Assembly (NCBI GenBank): GCA_024636515.1
Contig: JAGXGX010000166.1
Location: 1-33,869, forward strand
Length of the DNA stretch: 33,869 nucleotides
Origin: Roseovarius sp.
GTDB taxonomy: Bacteria; Pseudomonadota; Alphaproteobacteria; Rhodobacterales; Rhodobacteraceae
Reading direction: 5' to 3'
Under the pieces are notes generated by a model. It saw only the letters and a list, made by a program, of their open reading frames with translations, was not told the origin of the DNA and did not search any database. Below, in pieces: positions 25,162 through 33,075 of this stretch; within the stretch, counting starts at the first letter, position 1; each line of letters opens with the position of its first letter. Position numbers and translations under genes: made by a program.

Positions 25162-26282
25162 GCGTCGCGCAGGCCGCGGCCCTGCCCATCGCAGAGCGCG
25201 CGCGCGCCGCGGTAGAGCTGGATAATGTCGAGAAGACCTACGGGACCGGCAAATCAGCGGTCAAGGCGCTGAAGGGCGTCAGCTTCGACATTGCAGACAA
25301 TGAGTTTTTTACGCTGCTTGGCCCCTCGGGGTGTGGCAAGACCACGCTGCTGCGCGCGCTGGCATGGTTTGAGAGTGTGACGGCCGGCACTATTCGCCTC
25401 TTTGGCGAGGATATCGTCGATGTGCCGACCTACAAACGCTCGATCAACACCGTGTTTCAGCATTACTCGCTGTTTCCGCATATGAGTGTTGCGGAAAACG
25501 TTGCCTATGGCCTGAAGCGGCTGAAGAAGTCGAAATCCGAGATTGAGGCGACCGTCGCTGATATGCTGGAACTGGTCAAAATGACCGATTTTGCGGGCCG
25601 CCTCCCGGCGCAGTTATCGGGCGGGCAGCAACAGCGCGTGGCACTCGCCCGTGCGCTGGCGCCGCATCCTAAGGTGCTGCTACTCGACGAACCCCTGTCG
25701 GCGCTCGACCTCAAACTGCGCCAGTCGATGCGGCAGGAATTGAAGCAGATTCAGGCACGTACGGGCATCACCTTTATCTTTGTCACGCACGACCAGGACG
25801 AGGCGTTGTCGATGTCCGACCGCGTCGCTGTCATGTCGGCGGGCTACGTGCAGCAGGTCGGCACACCGAATGAGATCTACGAGCATCCGGCCAACCGCTT
25901 TGTCGCGGGCTTTGTCGGGGATGCAAATTTCATCGACGCGCAGATCACGTCGCCCGTTGGGGACACCGTCACTTGCCGCACCAAAGGCGGGGCAGTATTG
26001 CAGGCAGACGCGCGTAACCTGCTAGAGGGCCAGCGCGACGTGACGTTATTCCTGCGACCCGAAAAGGTGAAGCTGGCAAAGGTCGGCGCCGCGACAGTTG
26101 ATGGGGAAATTACGGACATTCAGTACCTCGGCAACTCGACAATGATGCAGATCGACATCGGCGAGGCGGAGCCTCTGGTGGTGACCGAGCCGCTGGGCGA
26201 GGTCGATCAGCGCCTGCGCCAAGTCGGCGATAGGGTGGGCGTCATCCTCAGCCCTAGCGCCCTACAAATACTGGTGGAATGA
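25158..26282 (+). CDS. Polyamine-type ABC transporter ATP-binding protein
   Basis: A 374-residue ATPase of the PotA/PotG type. Walker A is GPSGCGKTT (55-63), the Q-loop FQHYSLFPH, the signature LSGGQQQR, Walker B VLLLDEPLSALD and the H-loop VTHDQ; a TOBE-like domain follows to the end. It energises uptake of the cluster substrate across the inner membrane. The start at 25158 overlaps the dehydrogenase stop and has GAAGGAGG nine bases upstream. After Walker A the usual AGFE is AWFE, a small change in a variable loop. The first permease follows by ATGA overlap. Confidence 0.95.
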   Translation: MSVAQAAALPIAERARAAVELDNVEKTYGTGKSAVKALKGVSFDIADNEFFTLLGPSGCGKTTLLRALAWFESVTAGTIRLFGEDIVDVPTYKRSINTVFQHYSLFPHMSVAENVAYGLKRLKKSKSEIEATVADMLELVKMTDFAGRLPAQLSGGQQQRVALARALAPHPKVLLLDEPLSALDLKLRQSMRQELKQIQARTGITFIFVTHDQDEALSMSDRVAVMSAGYVQQVGTPNEIYEHPANRFVAGFVGDANFIDAQITSPVGDTVTCRTKGGAVLQADARNLLEGQRDVTLFLRPEKVKLAKVGAATVDGEITDIQYLGNSTMMQIDIGEAEPLVVTEPLGEVDQRLRQVGDRVGVILSPSALQILVE

Positions 26283-27187
26283 TGGCCAACCTGCCCAGCA
26301 ATCCCGCGCTTCGGCGCACATTATCGCTGGCGCCCGCCCTGGGCATCATCGGTATCTTTATGCTGATACCGGTCGGCATCATCGCGGTATTCTCATTCCT
26401 TGAGGCTAAATCATTCGGCGGCGTCGTCTGGAGCTTTTCGACTGACGCCTATGTGCAGCTCCTGTATGAGCGGGCGCTGGACGACAGCCTGATACTCTCG
26501 CCGGGCTACCTGATTATCATTTGGCGGTCATTCTTGTTGGCCGGGATCGCGATGCTGTGCTGTCTCGTCGTTGGTTTTCCGGTGGCCTATTTTATCTCGC
26601 GCCAGCCGCTACAGCACCGAAATATGTGGATTTTGCTGATCACCATTCCGTTCTGGACCAACCAACTGGTGCGCACGTTTGCGTGGATCATAATTCTGGG
26701 GCGCAACGGCATCATCGAGGCGCCGTTTCACTGGGTCGGCATCCTTGGTAGCGACGACACGCTGGGCCTGATGTACAGTAATTTCGCCATCGCGGTGGGC
26801 CTGACCTACACGTTCATCCCGCTGATGGTGTTGCCGATTTATGCGAGCCTTGAGAAGCTGGATTTTACCTTGGTCGAGGCGGCCGCAGATCTCTACTCCT
26901 CCAAGTGGGAGGCCTTCTCTAAGGTCATCATACCCTTGTCCAAGCCGGGCATTATCGCAGGATGCCTTTTGGTGTTCATCCCGTCGCTGGGCGCGTTTAT
27001 TCAACCTGACCTGTTGGGCGGGGGCAAGAACATGATGCTGGGCACGCTGGTCCAATTCCAGTTCTCGACCGCGCGAAACTGGCCCTTTGGCGCAGCTATT
27101 GCAATGATCCTGCTGGCGGCTGTCGTTATTTTCCTGATGATCTATGCCCGCGCCGCACGCGGCCAGCAAAAGATGGAGCTGCACTGA
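26279..27187 (+). CDS. ABC transporter permease (PotB-like)
   Basis: A 302-residue inner-membrane permease with six likely helices. The cytoplasmic EAA loop is recognisable as LVEAAADLYSSKWEAFSKVIIPLSKPGIIAG, which contacts the ATPase. The N-terminal periplasmic loop is large, as in PotB-type proteins. It starts by ATGA overlap with the ATPase gene and ends by TGATG overlap with the second permease. The pair forms the heterodimeric channel of the importer. Confidence 0.93.
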   Translation: MMANLPSNPALRRTLSLAPALGIIGIFMLIPVGIIAVFSFLEAKSFGGVVWSFSTDAYVQLLYERALDDSLILSPGYLIIIWRSFLLAGIAMLCCLVVGFPVAYFISRQPLQHRNMWILLITIPFWTNQLVRTFAWIIILGRNGIIEAPFHWVGILGSDDTLGLMYSNFAIAVGLTYTFIPLMVLPIYASLEKLDFTLVEAAADLYSSKWEAFSKVIIPLSKPGIIAGCLLVFIPSLGAFIQPDLLGGGKNMMLGTLVQFQFSTARNWPFGAAIAMILLAAVVIFLMIYARAARGQQKMELH

Positions 27188-28017
27188 TGGCCGCCATTGA
27201 ACATAGCAAACCCAAAAAGCGACGCGCTTTTGGCGAGGTGCCCGGCCTCGGCGCGCTGGCGATTGCCTTCATGATGTTCCTCTACCTGCCGATCCTCGTG
27301 CTGGTGGTCTATTCGTTCAATGCGGGCAATATCGTGATGGTCTGGACGGGCTTCAGCACCGACTGGTATGCACGCGCGTTCGCCAACGAGGATATTCGCA
27401 AGGCCGCGATCAATTCGCTGGTGGTGGCGACAAGCGCGACGGCAATTGCCACCACCTGCGCGACGCTTGCCGCCCTCGCATTGGCGCGTGGCGGCAGTTT
27501 CAAGGGCAAGGGCGCGACTGTCGGCGTCATCACCCTGCCGCTGATGGTGCCTGAAATTGTGACTGCGGTGGCGATGTTGGTATTTTTCTCCAACATCGGG
27601 CTTAACTTCGGTTTGGGCAACGTGATCCTTGCGCATGTGACGTTTTGCATCCCCTTCGCGTTCATGCCGATCCGCGCGCGCCTCGACGGTATGGACACCA
27701 CGTTGGAGCAGGCCTCGCGTGACCTTTATGCCTCCGACTGGGAGACGTTTCGGCTGGTTACGCTACCGCAGCTAATGCCCGGCGTACTGGCCGGTGCGAT
27801 GCTCAGCTTTGTCATATCCATGGACGATTTCATCATCACGCTGATGGTGGCAGGGGCCGGCGACACAACGCTGCCCGTTTATATCTACAGCATGATCCGG
27901 CAGGGCATCACGCCCGAAATCAATGCCGTTTCCTCCATCTTGCTGCTGTTTTCTATCGTGCTGGTGACCGCCTACTGGTTCGTCACCCGCACCAAGCCGG
28001 ATGGCAAAAACCGCTAA
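27187..28017 (+). CDS. ABC transporter permease (PotC-like)
   Basis: A 276-residue permease with six likely membrane segments. The EAA motif reads LEQASRDLYASDWETFRLVTLPQLMPGVLAGA, and the C-terminal block SMDDFIITLMVAGAGDTTLPVYIYSMIRQGITPEINAVSSI is typical of PotC/PotI. It is coupled to the first permease by a one-base overlap (TGATG). The binding protein gene starts 33 bases later. Confidence 0.93.
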   Translation: MAAIEHSKPKKRRAFGEVPGLGALAIAFMMFLYLPILVLVVYSFNAGNIVMVWTGFSTDWYARAFANEDIRKAAINSLVVATSATAIATTCATLAALALARGGSFKGKGATVGVITLPLMVPEIVTAVAMLVFFSNIGLNFGLGNVILAHVTFCIPFAFMPIRARLDGMDTTLEQASRDLYASDWETFRLVTLPQLMPGVLAGAMLSFVISMDDFIITLMVAGAGDTTLPVYIYSMIRQGITPEINAVSSILLLFSIVLVTAYWFVTRTKPDGKNR

Positions 28018-28050
28018 ATAACCAAGAAACCAAAACAGGGAGTCACGACA

Positions 28051-29091
28051 ATGAAAACCATGACATTCTTTGGCCTGATGGCCGGAAGCAGCCTGATCGC
28101 GGGTGCCGCAATGGCCGAAGGGACACTGAACCTATACAACTGGACCGATTACACCTCCCCCGAGATGATCGACAAATTCGAGGCCGAAACCGGCATCGAC
28201 GTGGTCCTCGACACCTACGATTCAAACGAGACGCTGCTGGCAAAAATGCAAGCGGGCGCAACCGGCTACGACATTATCGTGCCAAGCCATAACTTCGTGC
28301 CGATATTTATCTCCGAAGGCTTAGTCCAGAAGGTGGACGCAACCCAGATGGAGAATTTTGCCAACGTGCAGGACCGTTGGAAGAACCCTGAATGGGACCC
28401 CGACCAGCAATATACCGTGCCGTTCCACTGGGGATCGGCCTCGGTGTCCTACCGTCCCGATCTATATGGCAAGGAACTGACCAGCTACGGCGAATATTTC
28501 GAGCCGTCTGAAAACGTGAAGGGCCGCATCGGCGTGTTCAAGACGCCTGAAGAGATCGTGAACCTCGCGCATCTTTATCTGGGTCAGGACTTCTGCAACG
28601 AGAACCCCGAGGAAATGCAAAAGGTGCAAGATCTGCTGGTCGCGCAGAAACCCGACGTTGTCGCCTATAGCTCGGAGGGAATGAACGACCGGCTGATCAA
28701 CGGTGACACGATCATCACATCGCACTGGAACGGCTATTCGTTCAAGGGCCGCAAACTGGCCGAGGAAGCGGGCAAAGAGATCACCTATGCCTATCCCGAA
28801 GAGGGCGTTATCGGCTGGTCTGACAGCTTGATGATCCCGGTCGGTGCCGAGAACGTGGAAAACGCTAAGATTTTCATGAATTTCATCATGGACCCCAAGA
28901 ATATGGGGATGCAGTCGAACTTCGCAGGCTACGGCGGCCCGATTGAGGGTCAGCGCGAATTCATGAACGCCGATCTACGCGACGCGCCCGAGATCAACGT
29001 GCCTGAGGATGCCAAGATGATCTTTTCCTTCGCATGCAACGAGAAGTCGCAAAAGCTGATCGACCGCGTCTGGACCAACGTCCTGCGCTAA
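28051..29091 (+). CDS. Periplasmic polyamine-type substrate-binding protein (PotD/PotF-like)
   Basis: A 346-residue exported binding protein. The signal peptide is MKTMTFFGLMAGSSLIAGAAMAEG with cleavage after AMA; the mature part begins TLNLYNWTDYTSPEMIDKFEAETGIDVVLDTYDSNETLLAKMQAG, the PotD/PotF pattern. The closing segment contains DLRDAPEINVPEDAKMIFSFACNEKSQKLIDRVW. Family members bind putrescine, spermidine or related amines, but some roseobacter relatives are linked to other cationic compounds. It has GGGAG upstream and a strong hairpin downstream that could raise its message level over the membrane genes. Confidence 0.95.
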   Translation: MKTMTFFGLMAGSSLIAGAAMAEGTLNLYNWTDYTSPEMIDKFEAETGIDVVLDTYDSNETLLAKMQAGATGYDIIVPSHNFVPIFISEGLVQKVDATQMENFANVQDRWKNPEWDPDQQYTVPFHWGSASVSYRPDLYGKELTSYGEYFEPSENVKGRIGVFKTPEEIVNLAHLYLGQDFCNENPEEMQKVQDLLVAQKPDVVAYSSEGMNDRLINGDTIITSHWNGYSFKGRKLAEEAGKEITYAYPEEGVIGWSDSLMIPVGAENVENAKIFMNFIMDPKNMGMQSNFAGYGGPIEGQREFMNADLRDAPEINVPEDAKMIFSFACNEKSQKLIDRVWTNVLR

Positions 29092-29097
29092 GGCTTG

Positions 29098-29125
29098 CGG
29101 CCTGCGCGCCGAGGTGCGCAGGCCG
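29098..29125 (+). other. Intercistronic hairpin after the binding-protein gene
   Basis: CGGCCTGCGC (29098-29107) pairs perfectly with GCGCAGGCCG (29116-29125) around an 8-base loop. There is no T-run. It lies between the binding protein stop and the AAGGAG of the next gene, the usual place for a processing or stabilising stem that raises expression of the binding protein. Confidence 0.6.
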
Positions 29126-29145
29126 ACTAATAAGGAGTTAAGACA

Positions 29146-30246
29146 ATGAAAACGGGCTTTGTCTGTCATGAGAAATACATGTGGCATGATACCGGCCACG
29201 CGGGGATTTTCATTCCTGCGGTGGGCCATGTGCAGCCGTCCGAGCATGCCGAAAGCCCCGAAAGTAAGCGGCGCATCCGCAACCTGATGGAAGTGACGGG
29301 GCTGCTGGAAAAGCTGGTGCAGATCGTGCCGCGACCCGCCACGCGCGACGAGGTGCTGCGCTATCACACACCGGACTACATTGATCGGCTGGCGGCGCTC
29401 AGCGCCGAGCGGGGCGGGGATGCGGGCATGACGACACCCTTCGCGGCGGGCGGGTATGACATCGCGCTGCTGTCGGCGGGCGGCGTTCTGGCAGCCGCCG
29501 AGGCGGTGGTCGATGGCACCGTCGACAATGCCTACGCGCTGGTGCGCCCGCCCGGCCATCACGCCGAGGCACATATGGGCAAGGGGTTTTGCCTGCTGGC
29601 CAATGGCGTTCTGGCTATCCGACATGTGCAGGCGACGCGCGGCATTGGCCGTGTCGCTGTGCTGGATTACGACGTGCATCACGGCAATAGCGCTGAACAT
29701 GCGTTTTACGACGACCCTAATGTGCTGACTATTTCAATCCATCAGGACAACTGTTTTCCGCCTGATTCAGGTGCGGCTGGCGACATCGGGCGCGGCAAGG
29801 GCGAGGGCTATAACATCAACGTCCCGCTGCCGCCCGGTTCGGGCCGCGAGGCCTATCGCGCCACGTTCGAGCGTGTGGTTGTCCCCGCCATCACCGCGTT
29901 CAGGCCGGACTTCATCGTCGTTCCCTCAGGCTTTGACGCGGGCGGGTTCGATCCACTGGGCCGCATGATGCTGTCCTCAGGCAGCTATCGCGAGATTGCA
30001 GCGACGATGAAGGCGCTGGCGGCGGACCTATGCGGGGGCCGCCTGCTGTTCACCCACGAAGGCGGATATGCTGCCGTGCATGTGCCGTTCTGCGCCCATG
30101 CCGTTATTGAGGAGTTGTGCGATTCGGGCGCCCGCATCGACGACCCATTTGCACCCATTCTGGATGGGATGGGTGGCCACCAGCTTTACCCGCACCAAGA
30201 GGCGGTGATCGACGCGGCCGCTGAACTGGCAAGCAAAATCAAATAA
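29146..30246 (+). CDS. Histone-deacetylase-fold amidohydrolase (acetylpolyamine amidohydrolase-like)
   Basis: A 366-residue zinc amidohydrolase of the class II HDAC/acetylpolyamine amidohydrolase superfamily. H138-H139 (RPPGHHAE) are the general base pair, D176 and H178 (DYDVHHGN) and D264 (PSGFDAGG) the zinc ligands, and Y308 (HEGGYAA) the transition-state tyrosine, so the site is complete. Bacterial members remove acetyl or other acyl groups from amines, including acetylpolyamines. Beside a polyamine-type importer and an amine dehydrogenase the likely job is to cleave an amide made or taken up in this pathway. The ATG follows TAAGGAG. Confidence 0.92.
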   Translation: MKTGFVCHEKYMWHDTGHAGIFIPAVGHVQPSEHAESPESKRRIRNLMEVTGLLEKLVQIVPRPATRDEVLRYHTPDYIDRLAALSAERGGDAGMTTPFAAGGYDIALLSAGGVLAAAEAVVDGTVDNAYALVRPPGHHAEAHMGKGFCLLANGVLAIRHVQATRGIGRVAVLDYDVHHGNSAEHAFYDDPNVLTISIHQDNCFPPDSGAAGDIGRGKGEGYNINVPLPPGSGREAYRATFERVVVPAITAFRPDFIVVPSGFDAGGFDPLGRMMLSSGSYREIAATMKALAADLCGGRLLFTHEGGYAAVHVPFCAHAVIEELCDSGARIDDPFAPILDGMGGHQLYPHQEAVIDAAAELASKIK

Positions 30247-30265
30247 CTGCGCAAGGAACTTCATC

Positions 30266-31405
30266 ATGAACATTAAGATCAAGGGCTCCATGCTGCCCAG
30301 TGGTGAGCGCGGCAAAGTAACCGCCGATCCGCTAAATTCGCCGACGCTGCCCTCGCGCTATTACACTGATGAGAGCATATATCGGCAGGAGATGACCCAT
30401 ATCCACCGCAAGGCGTGGACCTATATCGGCCATGTCGGCGACGTACCTGAAACGGGGTATTACTTCACCGATACGGTCGGCGAGCAGCCCATCGTTGTCG
30501 TGCGCGGCGGCGATGACGTAGTTCGGTGTTTTTACAACGTCTGCCCTCACCGTGGTCACCAACTGCTCGAGGGCGCGGGCAAGCTAAAGGCCAAGGGCAT
30601 CAGCTGCCCCTACCATGCATGGATGTTCCACCTAGACGGGCGCCTTGGGGTGGCGCGACTGACAGAGCACGTCAAGGATTTCGACAAATCGCAATTCGGG
30701 CTCAAGGAGATCCGCATCGCCTTTGCCGCCGGTCTGATCTTTGCCACGCTGGACCCGGACGCGAATGATTTTGCCGATGAGATGGAAGGCTTCGTCGAGA
30801 ATATCGAGCATTTCCTACCAGCCGCCAAGGATTTCATCGTCGCCGAGCGTCTGCATTACGACATCAAGGCGAACTGGAAAACGGTCGTCGACAACTTCTC
30901 GGAGGCGTACCACATCCCGATCTGCCATCCGCAGCTATCCAAGGTGTTGGAGCAGGAGATGGAGGAGTTGAAGGCAGAGCGGCGCTGGACGTTCAACCGC
31001 TTCAAGAGCAAAGAGGGTTTCCCCGGCTTTGAGCTGACCCCCGGATCGCCCTATTACGCCTGGCAGGCGTGGCCGCATTTCTGCGCGCTCAGCCTGCCGG
31101 GATCGAACAACCTGATCGTGCTGCGCATGGCGCCCGACGGCGTTGGTCGCTGCGCCGAGCGGGTCGATATCTATACGCCGAAGGGCGAGGAGGATAACCC
31201 CAAGCTGGGCGCGGTACGTGATCTGTTCATGCATATGTTCAACATCGAGGATATTGCCATCGTGGAAAGCGTGCAGCGCGGGCTGGCGTCGATGGGCTAC
31301 GATCAGGGCCGCTATATCTGCGACAAAGAGGATAGCTGGTTCACCGAATACCAGCTGCATTGGCTGCATATGCAGGTGCTGGAGGCGTTGGGCGACGCGG
31401 CGTAG
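30266..31405 (+). CDS. Rieske 2Fe-2S oxygenase alpha subunit (quaternary-ammonium type)
   Basis: A 379-residue ring-hydroxylating-oxygenase-type alpha subunit. The Rieske centre is C93-P-H95 and C114-P-Y-H117. The mononuclear iron site is in NWKTVVDNFSEAYHIPICH, with H216 and H221, and the bridging acid D209; a later NIEDIAIVES supplies the third acidic ligand. The sequence is closest by eye to the Rieske proteins that act on quaternary amines (glycine betaine, carnitine or stachydrine type), where oxygenation gives N-demethylation or C-N cleavage. It needs a reductase, which is not in the window. The ATG follows AAGGA, 19 bases after the HDAC-like gene. Confidence 0.93.
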   Translation: MNIKIKGSMLPSGERGKVTADPLNSPTLPSRYYTDESIYRQEMTHIHRKAWTYIGHVGDVPETGYYFTDTVGEQPIVVVRGGDDVVRCFYNVCPHRGHQLLEGAGKLKAKGISCPYHAWMFHLDGRLGVARLTEHVKDFDKSQFGLKEIRIAFAAGLIFATLDPDANDFADEMEGFVENIEHFLPAAKDFIVAERLHYDIKANWKTVVDNFSEAYHIPICHPQLSKVLEQEMEELKAERRWTFNRFKSKEGFPGFELTPGSPYYAWQAWPHFCALSLPGSNNLIVLRMAPDGVGRCAERVDIYTPKGEEDNPKLGAVRDLFMHMFNIEDIAIVESVQRGLASMGYDQGRYICDKEDSWFTEYQLHWLHMQVLEALGDAA

Positions 31406-31420
31406 GGCGCGATTGCGCCC
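31405..31420 (+). other. Short hairpin after the first Rieske gene
   Basis: GGGCGC (31405-31410) pairs with GCGCCC (31415-31420) around GATT, starting in the stop codon. No T-run follows. A GGATATTTTTG at 31467-31477 repeats the tail of the element found near 2989. The 130-base gap here is the largest inside the cluster and may contain a weak terminator or promoter. Confidence 0.4.
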
Positions 31421-31535
31421 GCAGGCAGACATACCTCAGAAAATCCTCTGGCCCTCCTAGGAAACGGATATTTTTGCTGATGCAAAGGCACTGCTACGCT
31501 CGTCCCAACAGATAGCCAGCCAAGGGGATAACCAC

Positions 31536-33056
31536 ATGCTGAGAACCGGCGACGAGTACAGGGATTCGATCCGCGACAACCGCGAAGTTTATATGAACGG
31601 CGAGCGGGTCAAGGACGTGACCGCGCATCCCATGTTCAAGCCGCTGGTTGATGTGCGCGCGCGCATCTACGACATGGCGCACGACCCCGAAACTGCTGAT
31701 GTCATGACCACCCATGATGGCACCGAATTGAACGCTATCGGCAATGCGCTGCCCTACACTCAGGACGATTGGTGGGCCAAGCGCCGCTCGACCGATGCCG
31801 TGATGGAGGATATCGGCGGTGTCGTTACCCGCGTGGGAGACGAGACCGTGGGCGAGATGTGGTCGCTCTATGACGGGCAGGACATGCTGAACGAGGTCGA
31901 TCCGCAGTTCTCCAAGAATATCAAGACGCACATCCACAAAGTGCTGAAGGAAGACCCCTTTCACGTGTCGGCCAATACCGACCCCAAAGGTGATCGCAGC
32001 CTAGCCCCGCAGGACCAAGACCCCGACATGCTGCTGCATGTGGTCAAGGAAACCGACGCTGGCCTTATCGTGCGCGGCGCCAAGTATGAGACGGCGGCAG
32101 CCTATGCCAACCAAGCGTTTACCAAGCCGACAATCGCCAACTGGGGCAATGCCGCGCTGAGTGACTATGCCGTTGGCTTTATCTGCGATCTCGGCTCGCC
32201 CGGTTTGAAATTCCTGTGCCGTGGCGGCTTTGCCAGCACGCGCGCTGATGATCGGGACTATCCGCTCGCGGCGCGCTTTGACGAGGTCGACACCATCGTC
32301 ATCTTTGATAACGCGTTGATCCCATGGGAAAACGTGCTGTTCTATCGCCACACCAAGGCGGCAGCGTTTATCCGGTCGACGCTGCACCGCTATTCGGCCT
32401 TCGCCTTCGTGCAGCGCACGTTGAAGCAGGCGGACCAGATGATCGGCTCGGCGCTGTTCAACGTGCGGCAGACCGGCCTCGACAACCAACCCGCCGTTCA
32501 GGAAAAGCTGGCCGATCTGGCGATCTGGCGCGAGGGAATCAATGCCCATCTGACCGCGTCTATCGCGCTGGCCGAACGCTCGCCCGCTGGCCTGATGATG
32601 CCGAACCAGTCGCTATTGATGACGGGCCGTTGCCACGCGCTGAACAACCTTGCCCCGATGATGCACATCGCCCGCGAGCTGTGCGGCGGCCAGATCTGTG
32701 TCACGCCCAACGCCGCCACATTCGACGCGCCCGACACCAAGCCGTGGATGGATAAATACTACTCCATCAACGACAATTGGGTCGCCGAGGACCGCCGCAA
32801 GCTGTTGGCCTACGCCCGCGACCTGCTAAATTCCGACTACGCCGGACACCGCCTGACATTCCAGCTGTTCGCGCAATCACCGCCCTTCGCGCAGCGCGCC
32901 GCCGTTTACCGCAATTTCGATTGGGACGGGCCGCTTAACTTTGTCAAAAAGGGCGCGCACTTGTCGGACAGCGTGATGGCGGGAATTGAGGAAAAGACCG
33001 GAGACGGCGCCGTCGCGCAATATTACAATGAGACGCTGCTGAAAGCAGCCGAATGA
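31536..33056 (+). CDS. HpaB-family flavin-dependent monooxygenase
   Basis: A 506-residue oxygenase of the 4-hydroxyphenylacetate 3-hydroxylase (HpaB) family, the large component of two-component FADH2 monooxygenases. Shared blocks are GDEYRDSIRDNREVYMNGERVKDVTAHPMF at the start, VKETDAGLIVRGAKYETAAAYA, and RFDEVDTIVIFDNALIPWENVLFYRH. The residues that hold the phenol in HpaB (Arg-x3-Tyr) are not kept: the corresponding stretch here is TRVGDET. The substrate is therefore probably not 4-hydroxyphenylacetate. A flavin reductase partner is not in the window. The ATG follows AAGGGGATAACCAC. It sits between two Rieske genes, so it may act on their product, for example ring hydroxylation or opening. 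Confidence 0.9.
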   Translation: MLRTGDEYRDSIRDNREVYMNGERVKDVTAHPMFKPLVDVRARIYDMAHDPETADVMTTHDGTELNAIGNALPYTQDDWWAKRRSTDAVMEDIGGVVTRVGDETVGEMWSLYDGQDMLNEVDPQFSKNIKTHIHKVLKEDPFHVSANTDPKGDRSLAPQDQDPDMLLHVVKETDAGLIVRGAKYETAAAYANQAFTKPTIANWGNAALSDYAVGFICDLGSPGLKFLCRGGFASTRADDRDYPLAARFDEVDTIVIFDNALIPWENVLFYRHTKAAAFIRSTLHRYSAFAFVQRTLKQADQMIGSALFNVRQTGLDNQPAVQEKLADLAIWREGINAHLTASIALAERSPAGLMMPNQSLLMTGRCHALNNLAPMMHIARELCGGQICVTPNAATFDAPDTKPWMDKYYSINDNWVAEDRRKLLAYARDLLNSDYAGHRLTFQLFAQSPPFAQRAAVYRNFDWDGPLNFVKKGAHLSDSVMAGIEEKTGDGAVAQYYNETLLKAAE

Positions 33057-33075
33057 TCGCCGGGGAGGCAACATC

